Source of the DNA: Cheiracanthium punctorium
Lineage: Eukaryota; Arthropoda; Arachnida; Araneae; Cheiracanthiidae
Assembly (NCBI GenBank): GCA_038373885.1
Contig: JAWZYV010019608.1
Span: 620,001 to 684,000, forward strand
DNA length: 64,000 nt
Reading direction: 5' to 3'
The position numbers were made by a program, and so were the translations under genes. The first letter of the stretch is position 1, and each line of letters starts with the position of its first letter. Positions 1 to 10,038 of this stretch are shown one piece after another. The notes beneath the pieces were generated by a model. The model did no database searches, had not been told where the DNA came from, and saw only the letters and a program-made list of their open reading frames with translations.

Positions 1-1030
1 CTCTAACATTAAATTTGATGTAAATCCCCTCAAGATACATGGATAATTTTTGTATAAAATCTAAAAAATCGATATTTTTGTTGAATTTTTTGATTTTGAT
101 TAAAAATATGACAAAATTTGGTTCCATCATCCATTCTAAAGAATTTTTTTTAAAATTATTTTTCAAACAAATAGTTAAACAAAAACATAATTATGTAGTA
201 CTTATGAATGATTAAGGAACATTTTTGCATCTGCTAGCTTCCATCAAATAATTCAACTTCTTTAATAATTATTTAAAGTAATAAAATTACAAGTTATATA
301 ATGTTACTTCTGCAGCGCTTGCTGAAGTTTTTTTTTCTTTCTTGTGTGTGTGTGTGTGTGTGTGTCTGTCATCCATCAAAATTTGAGAGCAAAAAATGGA
401 AAAAACGAACGTTGAAACTTTTTTAGTCATTACTGTATCAAAAATCCCATTAACTTGAAACATTTTACCACATCAGATAGCAGCTGGTACGTGCTTCTGG
501 TGATTTATGCTTTGACATATTCGTATGAAATTGAACACCAGTTTTGCACATTTATACTTTAAAAATCGACCTGTCTGAGTTAATACGTTATACCGTCACA
601 CCAGGTGCAAAGTTAGAATAAAACACAAATTTTTAAAGAAGATTGTTTTTTGCGTTTGATTGGAATTGATTGACGTTGAATTAATAATTCTGATATGTTT
701 TTGAGAGTGTCAGTAACCTTTTAGATATTTAATTTGGATTACCGTAAAACATCAGTAGAATATACACCAACTCAAAAAAGTGTTCGAACATGAGAGAAAT
801 TCCCTGTATTAATTTTGTGAGTAACCGATTAATTTTTCAAAAAATCATGTAGCTCAAAATATAGGTTTAAGAAGTTGCTATAAGCTATGTAATTAACTTC
901 TTTTTTTTTTTTTAAAGAATAGCACTTTATAATGGAACCGATGTAGAAAAATTGACTTGTACTCGAATACTTATTTGGATGGTATTCAGAGACTGAAGAT
1001 CACAGTAACATGGTGGCTGAAGCCCCATCA
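1..1030. other. AT-rich non-coding stretch, no gene seen
   Basis: Apart from a short TG microsatellite I see no coding signal, RNA gene or terminal-repeat element. The sequence is AT-rich with long T runs. The right edge (about 1010-1053) resembles one end of a GGCGTAGCC-type hAT element, read on the minus strand, and directly abuts a mariner relic. Confidence 0.5.
343..364. repeat. (TG)n microsatellite
   Basis: About eleven uninterrupted TG dinucleotides follow a T-rich tract. Confidence 0.95.
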
Positions 1031-1053
1031 GCCACTCCCTGGCTACGCCCCTG
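1012..1053 (-). mobile_element. partial hAT-type MITE end, GGCGTAGCC family
   Basis: Read on the minus strand the segment begins CAGGGGCGTAGCCAGGGA, which matches the terminal repeat of the elements at 24140, 33167 and 52985. The opposite end was not found, so this is a single-end fragment. It touches the first recognisable mariner codons at 1054, so it probably inserted into the mariner relic or helped truncate it. Confidence 0.45.
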
Positions 1054-1250
1054 CAACGCTTTAAAAATGACGATTTTGATGTGAGAGATAAGCAACGTCC
1101 AGGTTAACGGAAAAGATTCGACGATATCGAATGGCAAGCGTTGTTCGATGAAGATTTACACCAAACGCAAGCACAACTCGCAGAATAACTAAAAGTTGCA
1201 CAGCAAATCGTTTTAGATCGCGTAAAAGTAAAGGTAAAAAAATTAATCAG
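1054..1250 (+). pseudogene. mariner transposase N-terminal relic
   Basis: Conceptual translation from 1054 gives about 65 residues that read like the DNA-binding N-terminal region of mariner transposases. They include QRFKNDDFDVRDKQRPG, then RFDDIEWQALFDED, then HQTQAQLAE and a KVAQQIVLDR segment, which corresponds to the second helix-turn-helix. Mariner transposases bind the terminal repeats and carry out TA-targeted cut-and-paste transposition. Two in-frame TAA codons (after the PG and after the LAE) and the lack of any downstream catalytic DDD domain show that it is dead. No terminal repeats are visible nearby. The family assignment rests on the order of recognisable motifs only. Confidence 0.7.
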
Positions 1251-3388
1251 ATTTTTCATTAAGAAAGAATATCGGAAATTAACCGGTTAACGTCAAAAAT
1301 AAGTGCGATAGATTATAAATGTTTCCAAAGCATTCCAAACTTTAAATAAGTAGCTAGAGTCTGAATAACATCTGTCTAGTCAAGACTTCTCTATGTTCAG
1401 TCAGGATGCACGTTTTTAATTCGACATTCGTTTTGGCAAAATTGGTAATATCACGAATACAGATTTTAAAAATTGCATTTAGGAGAAAAAAAAATTATAT
1501 ACATATTTTCTTAACACTATTTTGTCGTTTCTATATCATTAATTAAGAAATGATTAAGAAATGATATAAGGTAAGTTAAAAAAATTAGACACTTTTTAAT
1601 GCTATGTAATTTTTTAATATTAACACACTTCATAAATTTTAATTTTTTAAATTTCGAGTATTTTAACAGCGTCATACTGGGACAATATTTTCATATTCAG
1701 TTTATAGTTGAATATAGAAATAAAATCGTTAATTTACCTTATCCGTTGCAGTTACATAAAAAAAAAAATCTCAAGGATCAAAATACCGTTAAAATAACAT
1801 AAAAATATTGAGCCTTTTATGTATTTTTTTTAAATAAAATGTCATCTAATTAACGTTTCTCCGAAGCGCATTTTAAATGTTAAAATAAAACAAATTAACG
1901 TTTTCCGAAGCGCATTTTAAACGTAAAACTTGTTACGTCGAATTAACGTATATACCATGATCGCATTTCAAACGCCTATTTTGCGTTAAATTTGCAGATT
2001 TAAAACGTTGCCAAATTCCGATCCTACTAGAAAAATCTAAACTTTTTTAAACGGAAAAAAGACGCTTAGAATTGGCGTTTTGTCTGGAGCGCCTTAAATT
2101 AACGTTATTTTAGCAATTGGTATTATCTGGGAGAAGGTCTACATTATTATACTGAAACAAGTTTATTAAAATTCGCATCTGTACTGCGAGAGGCCTTTAA
2201 TAAACCAGATCCTTTTAACAGCGGGATCCCAAATACTAACACTGTTTTTGTTCAAATGAACCTTTGCCTTTTGTGGGTGTCAGTGCAAAGTGGTGTGTCA
2301 TTTTAGACGTTCTAAATCCCACAAACGTGACAGGCTTGGTTAAGCAGCAAACAAAAGCTGGAGGAATCCAAGGTGCTCTCGAAATTAGCTCGCCCGAGCA
2401 TATTCCTCTGGCGTTATCTCTTCAAAAATATGTAAGCGCAAGCTTTTATTTGGGGGGAGGGGGTGTACCTACCTTTCTCTTGAAGTCTTTGTCCTCCGCC
2501 ATCTTGGCTTCTGATCTATACCATCCATTATATATAGACTGTGAATGAACACAGTGTTGTGTGTGCTCCCAAAATAAATCTTCAAAATACGCATCGCAAT
2601 TACTGTTTTTTCCCGTTAAAAAAGAAAGGTAAAAAAATGCTAGCATTGTACTTAGTGCACTTAGTAGCAGTATTTATCAACTCACAGAAATATTGAAAAT
2701 AAAAGAGACTATAATTAAATTATTTCGAAAATATTTTTAACATATACCAATGCCCGTTCCAATAGTCTGTGTATTCTCTAACCGCTGAAAATATGCGTCA
2801 TTTGCTATAAATCATTTAATATTTTGCCGTGTACTACGCTATTGATAATGGTGTACCTAGCACTTATAGTTTTTTTACTGGAGCATCCAAAAGAAGTCTA
2901 ATAATCGATGGAAAGATATTTTTTAAAGCATATTTTAGAAAACTTCATCTATTTTAAAGAAAACAAAATTGATATTGGTTAAATATTACAAAATAATGCT
3001 CTTTCCATCGAAAATAGTTCATGTAGCATTCATATATATCCAACGACGATTATCAATGAATCAAGCATGATTTACTCTAATTTCTAATATTACACTACGG
3101 GGCATGGACTCTGCTTAAAGATAGCGCATATAAATTTCGTTTTCGTAGCTAATTAGTGTCTACTTTGGGCAAGTCTGAGCACGGACAATCAGATTGACAG
3201 TGAAACCGAATTCCTGAACCACTCTTTAACTTTGTTATAAAGCGTTAAAAGGTAATCTTGTCGGACTATACACAACCTTTCTTTAATACTGAAAATAATG
3301 CATTTAACACTTTTTTTTTCTGCCATTATTCCCAGAGTTTGATTTACAAGACTTTTTTTTTTTTTTTTTTTTTGGTTCCTGAAACATA
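1251..3388. other. non-coding stretch with a small direct repeat
   Basis: No gene is recognisable. An open frame at 2264-2548 has no recognisable motif and lies in AT-rich DNA, so I do not call it. A two-copy direct repeat lies at 1850-1935. Confidence 0.4.
1850..1935. repeat. two-copy ~45-bp direct repeat
   Basis: A unit containing TCCGAAGCGCATTTTAAA occurs twice about 44 bp apart, each preceded by TTAACGTTT or a close variant. Similar GCGCATTT/GCATTTCAAACGC words continue to about 2000, which suggests a decayed longer array. Confidence 0.6.
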
Positions 3389-3882
3389 TTAACCCTTTAA
3401 CGCGCAGTGTTCCCGGTCTGGGAACACCAAACTCTGACGTTTTGACTGTTTCCAGTCACGAAGAATAGATTTGATTTCTATAAAAATAGTTGCGGGTGGC
3501 ATAGCTTCACGAGAATCCTTTACTTTTTAGCACGTCATTTTCCGTCAAACAACGGTCACGATTATTTTTAACAGCACTGACATCTGCTGAAAAAGGGAAG
3601 AATTCGAGAACAGATGGATAGATGGCCCAATGCCTGTTAACCATTTGAGGCGCAACCCTTTCCCAATGCTGAAAAAAGGGCAGCCGTTGCCATCGCTCGA
3701 CTTAACTACCGACGACAGCTGGCTGTGCTGCATAGCCAGCTGTCGTCAAAAAATGGGTCTCGAGATCTGTGGCACGCGATGAACTTTTCGATTGTCTGCC
3801 ATCTTGCTGGTAGTTAAGTCGAGCGATGGCAACGGCTGCCCTCTTTTGAGCATTGGGATAGGGTTGCGCCTCAAAGGGATAA
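3389..3882. mobile_element. family P fold-back element, copy 1 (piggyBac-type MITE)
   Basis: TTAA at 3389 is followed by CCCTTTAACGCGCAGTG. The other end reads GGGTTGCGCCTCAAAGGG followed by ATAA, a mutated TTAA. TTAA targets and CCCTTT-type ends fit piggyBac elements. The right half (3637-3882) has its own TTAACCATTTGAGG start and forms a palindrome around GACGACAGCTGGCTGTG (about 3710-3748), with the left arm shortened by an internal deletion. The subterminal hairpin GTGTTCCC...GGGAACAC is present at about 3408. No coding capacity is seen. The extra internal TTAA at 3637 suggests a fold-back unit joined to, or inserted beside, the longer arm. Confidence 0.75.
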
Positions 3883-4340
3883 CTGTGTCGAAGACTCCAT
3901 TTTTTTTTTTTTTTTTTTTTTTTTCAAAATTGCTGGAATAATTCACAACACTCCTTTTTATTAGATGAGAAAATTCATTACAACAGAGATAACCTGTAAA
4001 GAAACCATTTTAAAGTTATTGTGTGGTGTGAGAAAAATCCACTTAAGTTGATGCATCGTTGTCGTAAAATTGTTAAGGTGACAACAGGAGTGTTAAAATA
4101 AAGTTAGAGTTCATATTATATATATTTTTTTTTTCTTTGGGATAGAGATATTGATGCAGTAACTATATTGAGGTTTGAGATAGATGTAAAACTTCTCGTG
4201 TGGGAAGTGAACTCATGTCGATCTTTGACATCATGCTGGAAGTATAAATATTGGGCGTTATTACTACCCCATTTCTTGGGGAGATGGAGGGATAAATTCT
4301 TTTGGTATCGGGAATTTTTAAACTCAGTAGCTCATCGAAA
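3883..4340. other. non-coding stretch, nothing recognised
   Basis: A long T run at about 3900-3924 lies just after the fold-back element. No coding or structural signal was found in the rest. The open frame at 4168-4386 has no recognisable motif. Confidence 0.4.
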
Positions 4341-4342
4341 GA

Positions 4343-4525
4343 ATATTTTGTTGATTCAACAAAATTTTGGTTGGTTCATTTGGTGAAAAATATTTCTAGA
4401 AATATTTTTCACCAATAAAATATTCAGCAAAATATTTCAAAGAAATATTTTTGTCGAATCAACAAAATTTTTGTTAATTCAACGAAATATCTTGTTAATT
4501 TAATAAAAGTTTCGTTCAGTTCAGC
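4343..4525. repeat. cluster of AT-rich palindromes
   Basis: It contains a perfect 36-bp palindrome at 4380-4415 centred on TCTAGA. Around it are repeated words of the form TTGTTGATTCAACAAAAT and relatives (for example 4346-4364, TTTTGTTGA / TCAACAAAA around one central base). The words recur with variations to about 4525. It could be a satellite-like or MITE core that forms cruciforms, but no terminal repeats or TSDs were found. Confidence 0.65.
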
Positions 4526-4878
4526 TGAACAATATTTTCCGTGCATTAAAAAAATTTTTTTTGAGGAATATAAAAATAAATATTGAATTATCTAGATCGG
4601 AGTGATATGTTTAAAAGAAAAGTGAAATGAAGTTATAATAAATCGGGAAACCTGCATGTTATTACATATCTTTACAAATACAATGTTTATAATTTGTAAA
4701 GACAATGGCATAAAAATCATCGCGAGTAGTATATTTTCGAAGAAATGTTCTAGAACCCTATTTCTTTTGCGAGGTGATGACACGGCTGCGTTAAAATTAG
4801 GGCTGTCAGTGGCGAATTTTACTCGTCAGTAGCGAATTTTACAGATATTTTACTCGGGAGGGAATATATATATATATA

Positions 4879-5306
4879 TGTAATGTATAAAAAGGTAATT
4901 TGGGTTTTACTAGTTTGGGTATTGTTCAAGCGGGTACTTTCACTGTAAGTTTTACTTTCCTTTCATACTTGCCACGCGCGCTCTGGAGCTATGTTTTATT
5001 TATTTTGTTATTTGTCAAACATCAGGCCGTCGATTCTGAGTTCTTTAGATGTACACGTGTCCCCACGCCCTTGTGGCCCCGGATGGCGGTCATGTTGGTA
5101 AATGTGTGTGGTTCGATCAGAGATAAGAGAGAGGAGGAGTTGTGTCTTCGCAGACCACGTGGGGTGGTAAGCGTAAATACTCCCGCACATCGAAAATCGG
5201 GGGACTTCTGCCACTGGAACTGCTTAATGAGTCCACGCTGATTCTTGTACCCGTCTCCCCTCCCCTCTTCTCATTCTAAATTGTAACTTAATTGTAATGT
5301 TCAATA
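4879..5306 (+). mobile_element. solo LTR, copy 1 (3' end lost)
   Basis: It starts TGTAATGTATAAAAAGG directly after a (TA)n tract and matches 58525-58952 almost base for base, with about a dozen mismatches by eye over 428 bp. The homologous copy ends in CA and is flanked by 4-bp repeats, so both are read as solo LTRs. A TATA-like TATAAAA lies at 4886-4892. The 3' part after TTCAATA is replaced by a (TA)n tract. No internal retroelement genes flank it. The open frame on the minus strand here is conserved only because the repeat is, and I do not call it a gene. Confidence 0.65.
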
Positions 5307-5346
5307 TATATATATATATATATATATATTGAACATTACAATTAAG
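5287..5346. repeat. palindrome with (TA)n centre
   Basis: CTTAATTGTAATGTTCAA at 5287-5304 is followed by about 12 TA units and then by its exact reverse complement at 5329-5346. It coincides with the lost 3' end of the LTR, so the palindrome and the truncation probably arose together. A third copy of the GAACATTACAA word follows at about 5357. Confidence 0.9.
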
Positions 5347-5379
5347 ACACCATTTTGAACATTACAAATAAACACAACA

Positions 5380-5408
5380 ATATATATAAATATATATATA
5401 TATATATT
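5380..5408. repeat. (TA)n microsatellite
   Basis: TA-rich tract with one interruption. Confidence 0.85.
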
Positions 5409-6660
5409 TAAAGCTTATTTGACCTAAACATAATGGAGAATAAAACACGCTAAAGCAATGTGCATTTTCTTTCCTTTTTTTAAGGTGGGGGGGGGATAAT
5501 TCAGGGATGGGGAAGTAAATTTAGAGGCAAGCCATATAAAATAATTAAAATATTTAAGGCTGCCGGAATACATTTGTTTTTTAATTTATTGTTTGTACGT
5601 ACTGTGTTCGTGTAAGAAATGGAAGCTCACACATACTGTGTGCGTGTAAGAAATGGGAGCAAGATTGGATTTCATTTAAGCCGAAATTATCCCGTCAGCT
5701 ATTCAATGCTTCTCGAAGCTCAGCGAAGGATTCCAACTGTTTTCCATCAGCATATATTCAGTTAACAAGTGGCCCCACCTTGGCCGATTACATTGGTAGA
5801 TGGCCGAAGTGTGCCACCCAAGACTCCAGATCGCGGGTGTCTATCTAACGGTCTGGAGTTTTGGGGTGATCTTCTGTAGATGTAACGTGAATAAGCGTTA
5901 GAACACCGTAAAAAGTCCCCCTTGTGATGAAGATCACATATCTAATTTTATAATCATTTACTTTGGCTTTCTTCAATGTAATCTATCCAAAATTCAAGAA
6001 TTCTAAATCACTTCTGTTTTCATTTTCCTGTCATTTCGGCTTTTAAATCTGTATATTTACTTTTCCCTGTGTGCACTATTCTTTTTGTTCTTAATTGTTT
6101 CGTCGCTTCAGACCGGTGTGCTAAAAATAGATTATATTGCGTCCGTTTGCAAAATCAACGGCCTTTTTGAGTTTCCTCTTGGCATCCTGCTGGCGTAAGT
6201 TATTTAGTTGTTCCCCTGCGACGACTTTAAAATTATTTGCTGGCGATTACGTCATTGTAATTTTATTGGATTAACTGTTAGGGTTGCTCTGGAATTGGCG
6301 CTATTAATCTCAGCCAAGTTATTGTTCTCGCCAATGTGTAATTCTGTGCTGGCGTAATTTTTAAATAATTCCACCTTAATTTCACTGTCCATATAGGACG
6401 TATTTTTATTTTCGCTGAGCCACCACCGCCGTTATAATAATGTTTCAATAGTATATGTTTAATAAAATAGTTTCAAGTATTTAAAGCCTCCTTTTTGTAT
6501 TGCAACTAAGTGTATTTCGTACCTGGTTTATTCATGTCACAACGCAACTAAGTAAATTTTAAAACAGCCCATCCAAATAACCTTCTTTACACCCCTGCCC
6601 AAGGCACCCCCTCCCCATGGCAGATGCCCCTCGTGTAGGCTTGCTAACAAACCAACCAAC
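5409..6660. other. non-coding stretch, nothing recognised
   Basis: No coding motifs or terminal-repeat element were recognised. A GTGCGTGTAAGAAATGG-type word is duplicated at about 5607-5660. Confidence 0.35.
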
Positions 6661-6663
6661 CAA

Positions 6664-6815
6664 CGAACAGGCATTGCCTATAGCTTCTTCTTTCTATATT
6701 CTGATAAGCGCTTTCAGTTGGCCATGGTAAAACCTGCACATTATTTGCAACGAACCATTTATTAACTCCATTAGCGGTGTGAACGGAGGCTCCGTCTTGT
6801 TGAAATATCCTGTCT
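6664..6815 (-). pseudogene. Tc1-type transposase catalytic-domain relic
   Basis: The minus strand reads IFQQDGASVHTANGVN, then KWFVANNVQVLPWPTESA, then YQNIERRS. This matches the block around the second catalytic Asp of Tc1/mariner-superfamily (DD34E) transposases: FQQDGA.xHTA, then a W-F helix, then a W-P-S/T-x-S-x-D-L-N-P-I-E motif. Here the D-L-N-P region is degenerate (A-Y-Q-N-I-E). About 50 residues are alignable. No N-terminus or terminal repeats were found, so it is a fragment with no plausible activity. Confidence 0.7.
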
Positions 6816-6829
6816 TCTCCTCCTCATAA

Positions 6830-8009
6830 GAAAGAAGACATAGAGTCTGTGGGGTTCTGCCTACCGTTCAGAAAGACCATGTCAAACTGTTGATCAGGCC
6901 ATCCAACTGCTTCCACTCATTTGGCTAATTGAATTAAAATTTTCTTTATTCTTCTGACAATGACAGTAGTACTGAAATAAATAAAAACTTTGTGAAAAAA
7001 CGCACATAAAATGATACTTATAACAAGATACGATCGTTTCGACTGAAAATGTATTCAGTCTTCGTCAGTCAAAGCTCTTCGTCTCACAAAACAGTGGGAA
7101 CTGAAAAAGATAAACTATATAATATTGGTAACTGTATCGACCATCTAAGTTGAATTTCTCCTCTTGTGAAAATATCACAGAACTCCATTTTGTGATCCAT
7201 GGCATGTGTTCCTTAAAAGGCTCGTTTAAACTTCCTGTTTAGCGACTTTTTTCTAATTATTATTATTATTTTATAAAGGGGATTATGAGTTAAGATATCT
7301 AACACTTTTATTCAGTAAAAATTGAAAACTTTTTCTGCCAGCAATCGCCTGCAAAAATTTTTATATTTTATAAGATTACTTTTTTTGCAGTAGTGTAAAA
7401 CATTAATGTTATCTTTGCCTTTTGTTCTCTTTCTTTCTTTATATTTTATTTTATTTTGGTTTAGATAATAGATGTTTAATTATTAATAAAATTATCATAG
7501 GGAGAACTGGACGGAATTAATTTTCTTCCAACAGGCTTCATGATTAATCTGCGATATTCTTAGAATTCCTTGGTGTTGAATACGTAATTAAAGATCATAG
7601 TGATTAAGAAGAAACCTTATCGAAACTTATGGACCCGCGAAACGCAGACTCCTTTGCGATGCATTATACATGAGTTGATTTCAATCACAAACGGGTACAG
7701 GACGCAAAGCGCATTTATCTTAACAACCATGGTATCTCTTCTAACTCGGTCGCTCCGAAATTTCACCTTATCTTTATTGATTCAAAGAAATAAAAAAAAA
7801 AGAAAAGAAAAAGGTTTGCATCGACCATAATTATTAAAGACGTTCAATTAATATACATTTTTTTACTAATGAATTAAACATTTTGGCATTTATCAATTGT
7901 TGATAGCAATAATTTCACTTTTAGACTTGCAGTATTTCTAGATAAGATCTTTTTTTTTTGTATCTACTACTCTAAAAGTTTACAGTTTATACAGTTTCTT
8001 TCCCCTCGC
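6830..8009. other. non-coding stretch, nothing recognised
   Basis: AT-rich. The open frame at 7600-7830 has no recognised motif and ends in a lysine-rich run caused by an A tract. Confidence 0.35.
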
Positions 8010-8560
8010 TTAACCCTTTGAGGCGCAACCCTTTCCCAATGCTGAAAAAAGGGCAACCGTTGCCTTCGCTCGACTTAACTACTAGAGATGAGACGGGCTC
8101 AGCCCGAGCCCGAAAGCCCGAGCCCGAGCCCGGGCCCGACTCGGGCTCGGGCTCTGTAATTCACGATTGCGTTCGGGCTCGGGCTCGTGAAAAATTTCTC
8201 CTTTGTTGAACATTATCCTTGAAACAGATTTTAAAAAGTGATTCATGGGATAAATAGACGTACTTATTTTAAAAAATAGCGGCACGGGGGACTAGAAGGT
8301 GTGTGAAGCTCCAAAATTTATTGTATCTTATTAATGAAGTAGTTAATTTTATTTGTCTTTAGCGGAAATTTCGGGCTCGGGCGGGCTCGGGCTTCAAAAA
8401 ATGAGCCCGAACTCATCTCTATTAACTACCAGCAAGATGACAGACGATCGAAACGTTCATCGCGTGCCACATATCTAGAGATCCTTTCTTGACGACAGCT
8501 GGCTGTGCCGCACAGCCAGCTGTCGTCAAGAAAGGGAAATACTACGGGTTAAAGGGTTAA
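8010..8560. mobile_element. family P fold-back element, copy 2, split by a hAT MITE
   Basis: It is bounded by TTAA at 8010-8013 and TTAA at 8557-8560. The left end is CCCTTTGAGGCGCAACCC. The right end, read inward, is CCCTTTAACCCGTAGT, a diverged form of the other family terminus. The fold-back arm is cut at TTAACTAC by a hAT element (8083-8421) and resumes at 8430 with CAGCAAGATGACAGACGATCG. The palindrome centre (CAGCTGGCTGTGCC / GCACAGCCAGCTG) is at about 8498-8522. The long non-palindromic arm seen in other copies is almost entirely deleted. Non-coding. Confidence 0.8.
8083..8421. mobile_element. hAT-type MITE, GGGCTC-hexamer family, copy 1
   Basis: It begins TAGAGATGAGACGGGCTC and ends GAGCCCGAACTCATCTCTA. 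The 8-bp TSD TTAACTAC is exact (8075-8082 and 8422-8429). TAGAGATG-type ends with 8-bp TSDs are typical of hAT elements. Both subterminal regions are packed with GGGCTC/GAGCCC hexamers. At 339 bp it is an internal-deletion version of the 515-bp copy at 25036. It sits inside family P copy 2, so it is the younger insertion. Non-coding. Confidence 0.92.
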
Positions 8561-10007
8561 AGTATAATATATTGTGTATCCCCAAAAATGTGGTAAGGTG
8601 CTTCAATTCTTTATCTATTAGAGAAATGGGGACAACGTAAGTTGAAAAAATGTTCAAAATGAGGTAGAGAAAAAGACTAAAAGAAAAAACTACTCGGAAA
8701 AATTAATTTTCCTGAATTTTCAAAAAGTTGCACATTTTAAATTTGTATACGACCCCCGTACAAAAAATTTTCAGTTAGTAAAATGTTCCTCATGCACTAA
8801 TGAGGTGAGGTACAAACTTTGAAAGTTATATCCTAAAAAATGTGAGATGTATGGAGATAAATATATGATGACTTATATCACTTTTCAATGCCTGTTGAAA
8901 GGAAAAAAACCACGTCGAATCATTTCTTTTCAGGGGTAAAACAGAAATTGCGAAAGAAAACACTCTTTCTTTCTCTCTCTAGAAAAAAAAAAAAAAAAAA
9001 AAAAAAAGTTTACATAATTCATTCATGTATAGCCCCTGATCATCTTTGTTATACGATATCTCTGAGACTTTTGTATGATGAAAGTTTGAAAATATGTACT
9101 ACTTCACCTAATAAGTATTTTAGTAATTGGTATTTTTTTTTTTTTTTTGTACAGAGGTCGTATACAAATTTAAAATACGCGACTTTTTGGAAATTAACGA
9201 ACGGAATTTTTTCTTGTCGTCGCCTTTCCCCTACCAAATTCTGATTTTTTTTTTTTTTTTTTTCATTTACATTGCCTATGTATCTCTAATAAATAAAGAA
9301 TTAAAGCGTGTCACAACCTTTTCAGGACACCCTGTATAGCAGAGTACTTTCGTCCATTTTAACAACATTTTTTATCGCTTCTTTGAGCCTGTTAAACTTT
9401 AACGAATCCGATCGAGCTACTTCTTTTTATAGTCATTATTTTAATCTTCATGGACCTGATGAATATATAGAAAAATCACCTGGAAAGCAATCTCACAATT
9501 GGCGAGCAAATATTAAAAAAAACACGTGAGAAATTATATTTTCCAATTTGTTCGGCAGGAGTTTGTAGCTAAAAATGCGAGTAGTTTGGGGTGCAATGCT
9601 AGCGCTACGGTTTGTTCAGATAATAGATGCAGTGAAGGCTTTCTTATCGACATATTCAGATAATCAGAAATGAGTTGGCTGTTTACATTAAGTTCAGCCC
9701 GAGTTTATTGCACTTAAAATAAATAAAATATTAAACATTTAAAAGAAACTGTGTGATTTCGATAAACGGCATTTGTTCTAAAGTAATTGAATGTTTTTAT
9801 GTACATGTAAAACATCATTGTAAACAAACATTCGCGAGGGGGGGGATCAGAATTTTTTCTTCTTTTTTTCTGGATGTTTAAAATATTCAATGACCTATAT
9901 ATTGCTAGACACTGATTATTTAACTGAAAGAACAGATTAGCATTGTGTTATTTTCAGAGAAGTGTTATTTTCATCCCCCTTGCCTCATAATGATAATAAT
10001 AATAATT

Positions 10008-10038
<31 letters not shown>

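Noticed and set aside
2264..2548. 94-codon open frame
   Set aside because: No motif, no splice or promoter context, and it overlaps an opposite-strand frame of similar length.
8018..8285. Open frames rich in Arg/Ala/Pro/Glu over the GGGCTC hexamers
   Set aside because: They are a by-product of translating the hexamer repeat and do not cross the element boundaries sensibly.
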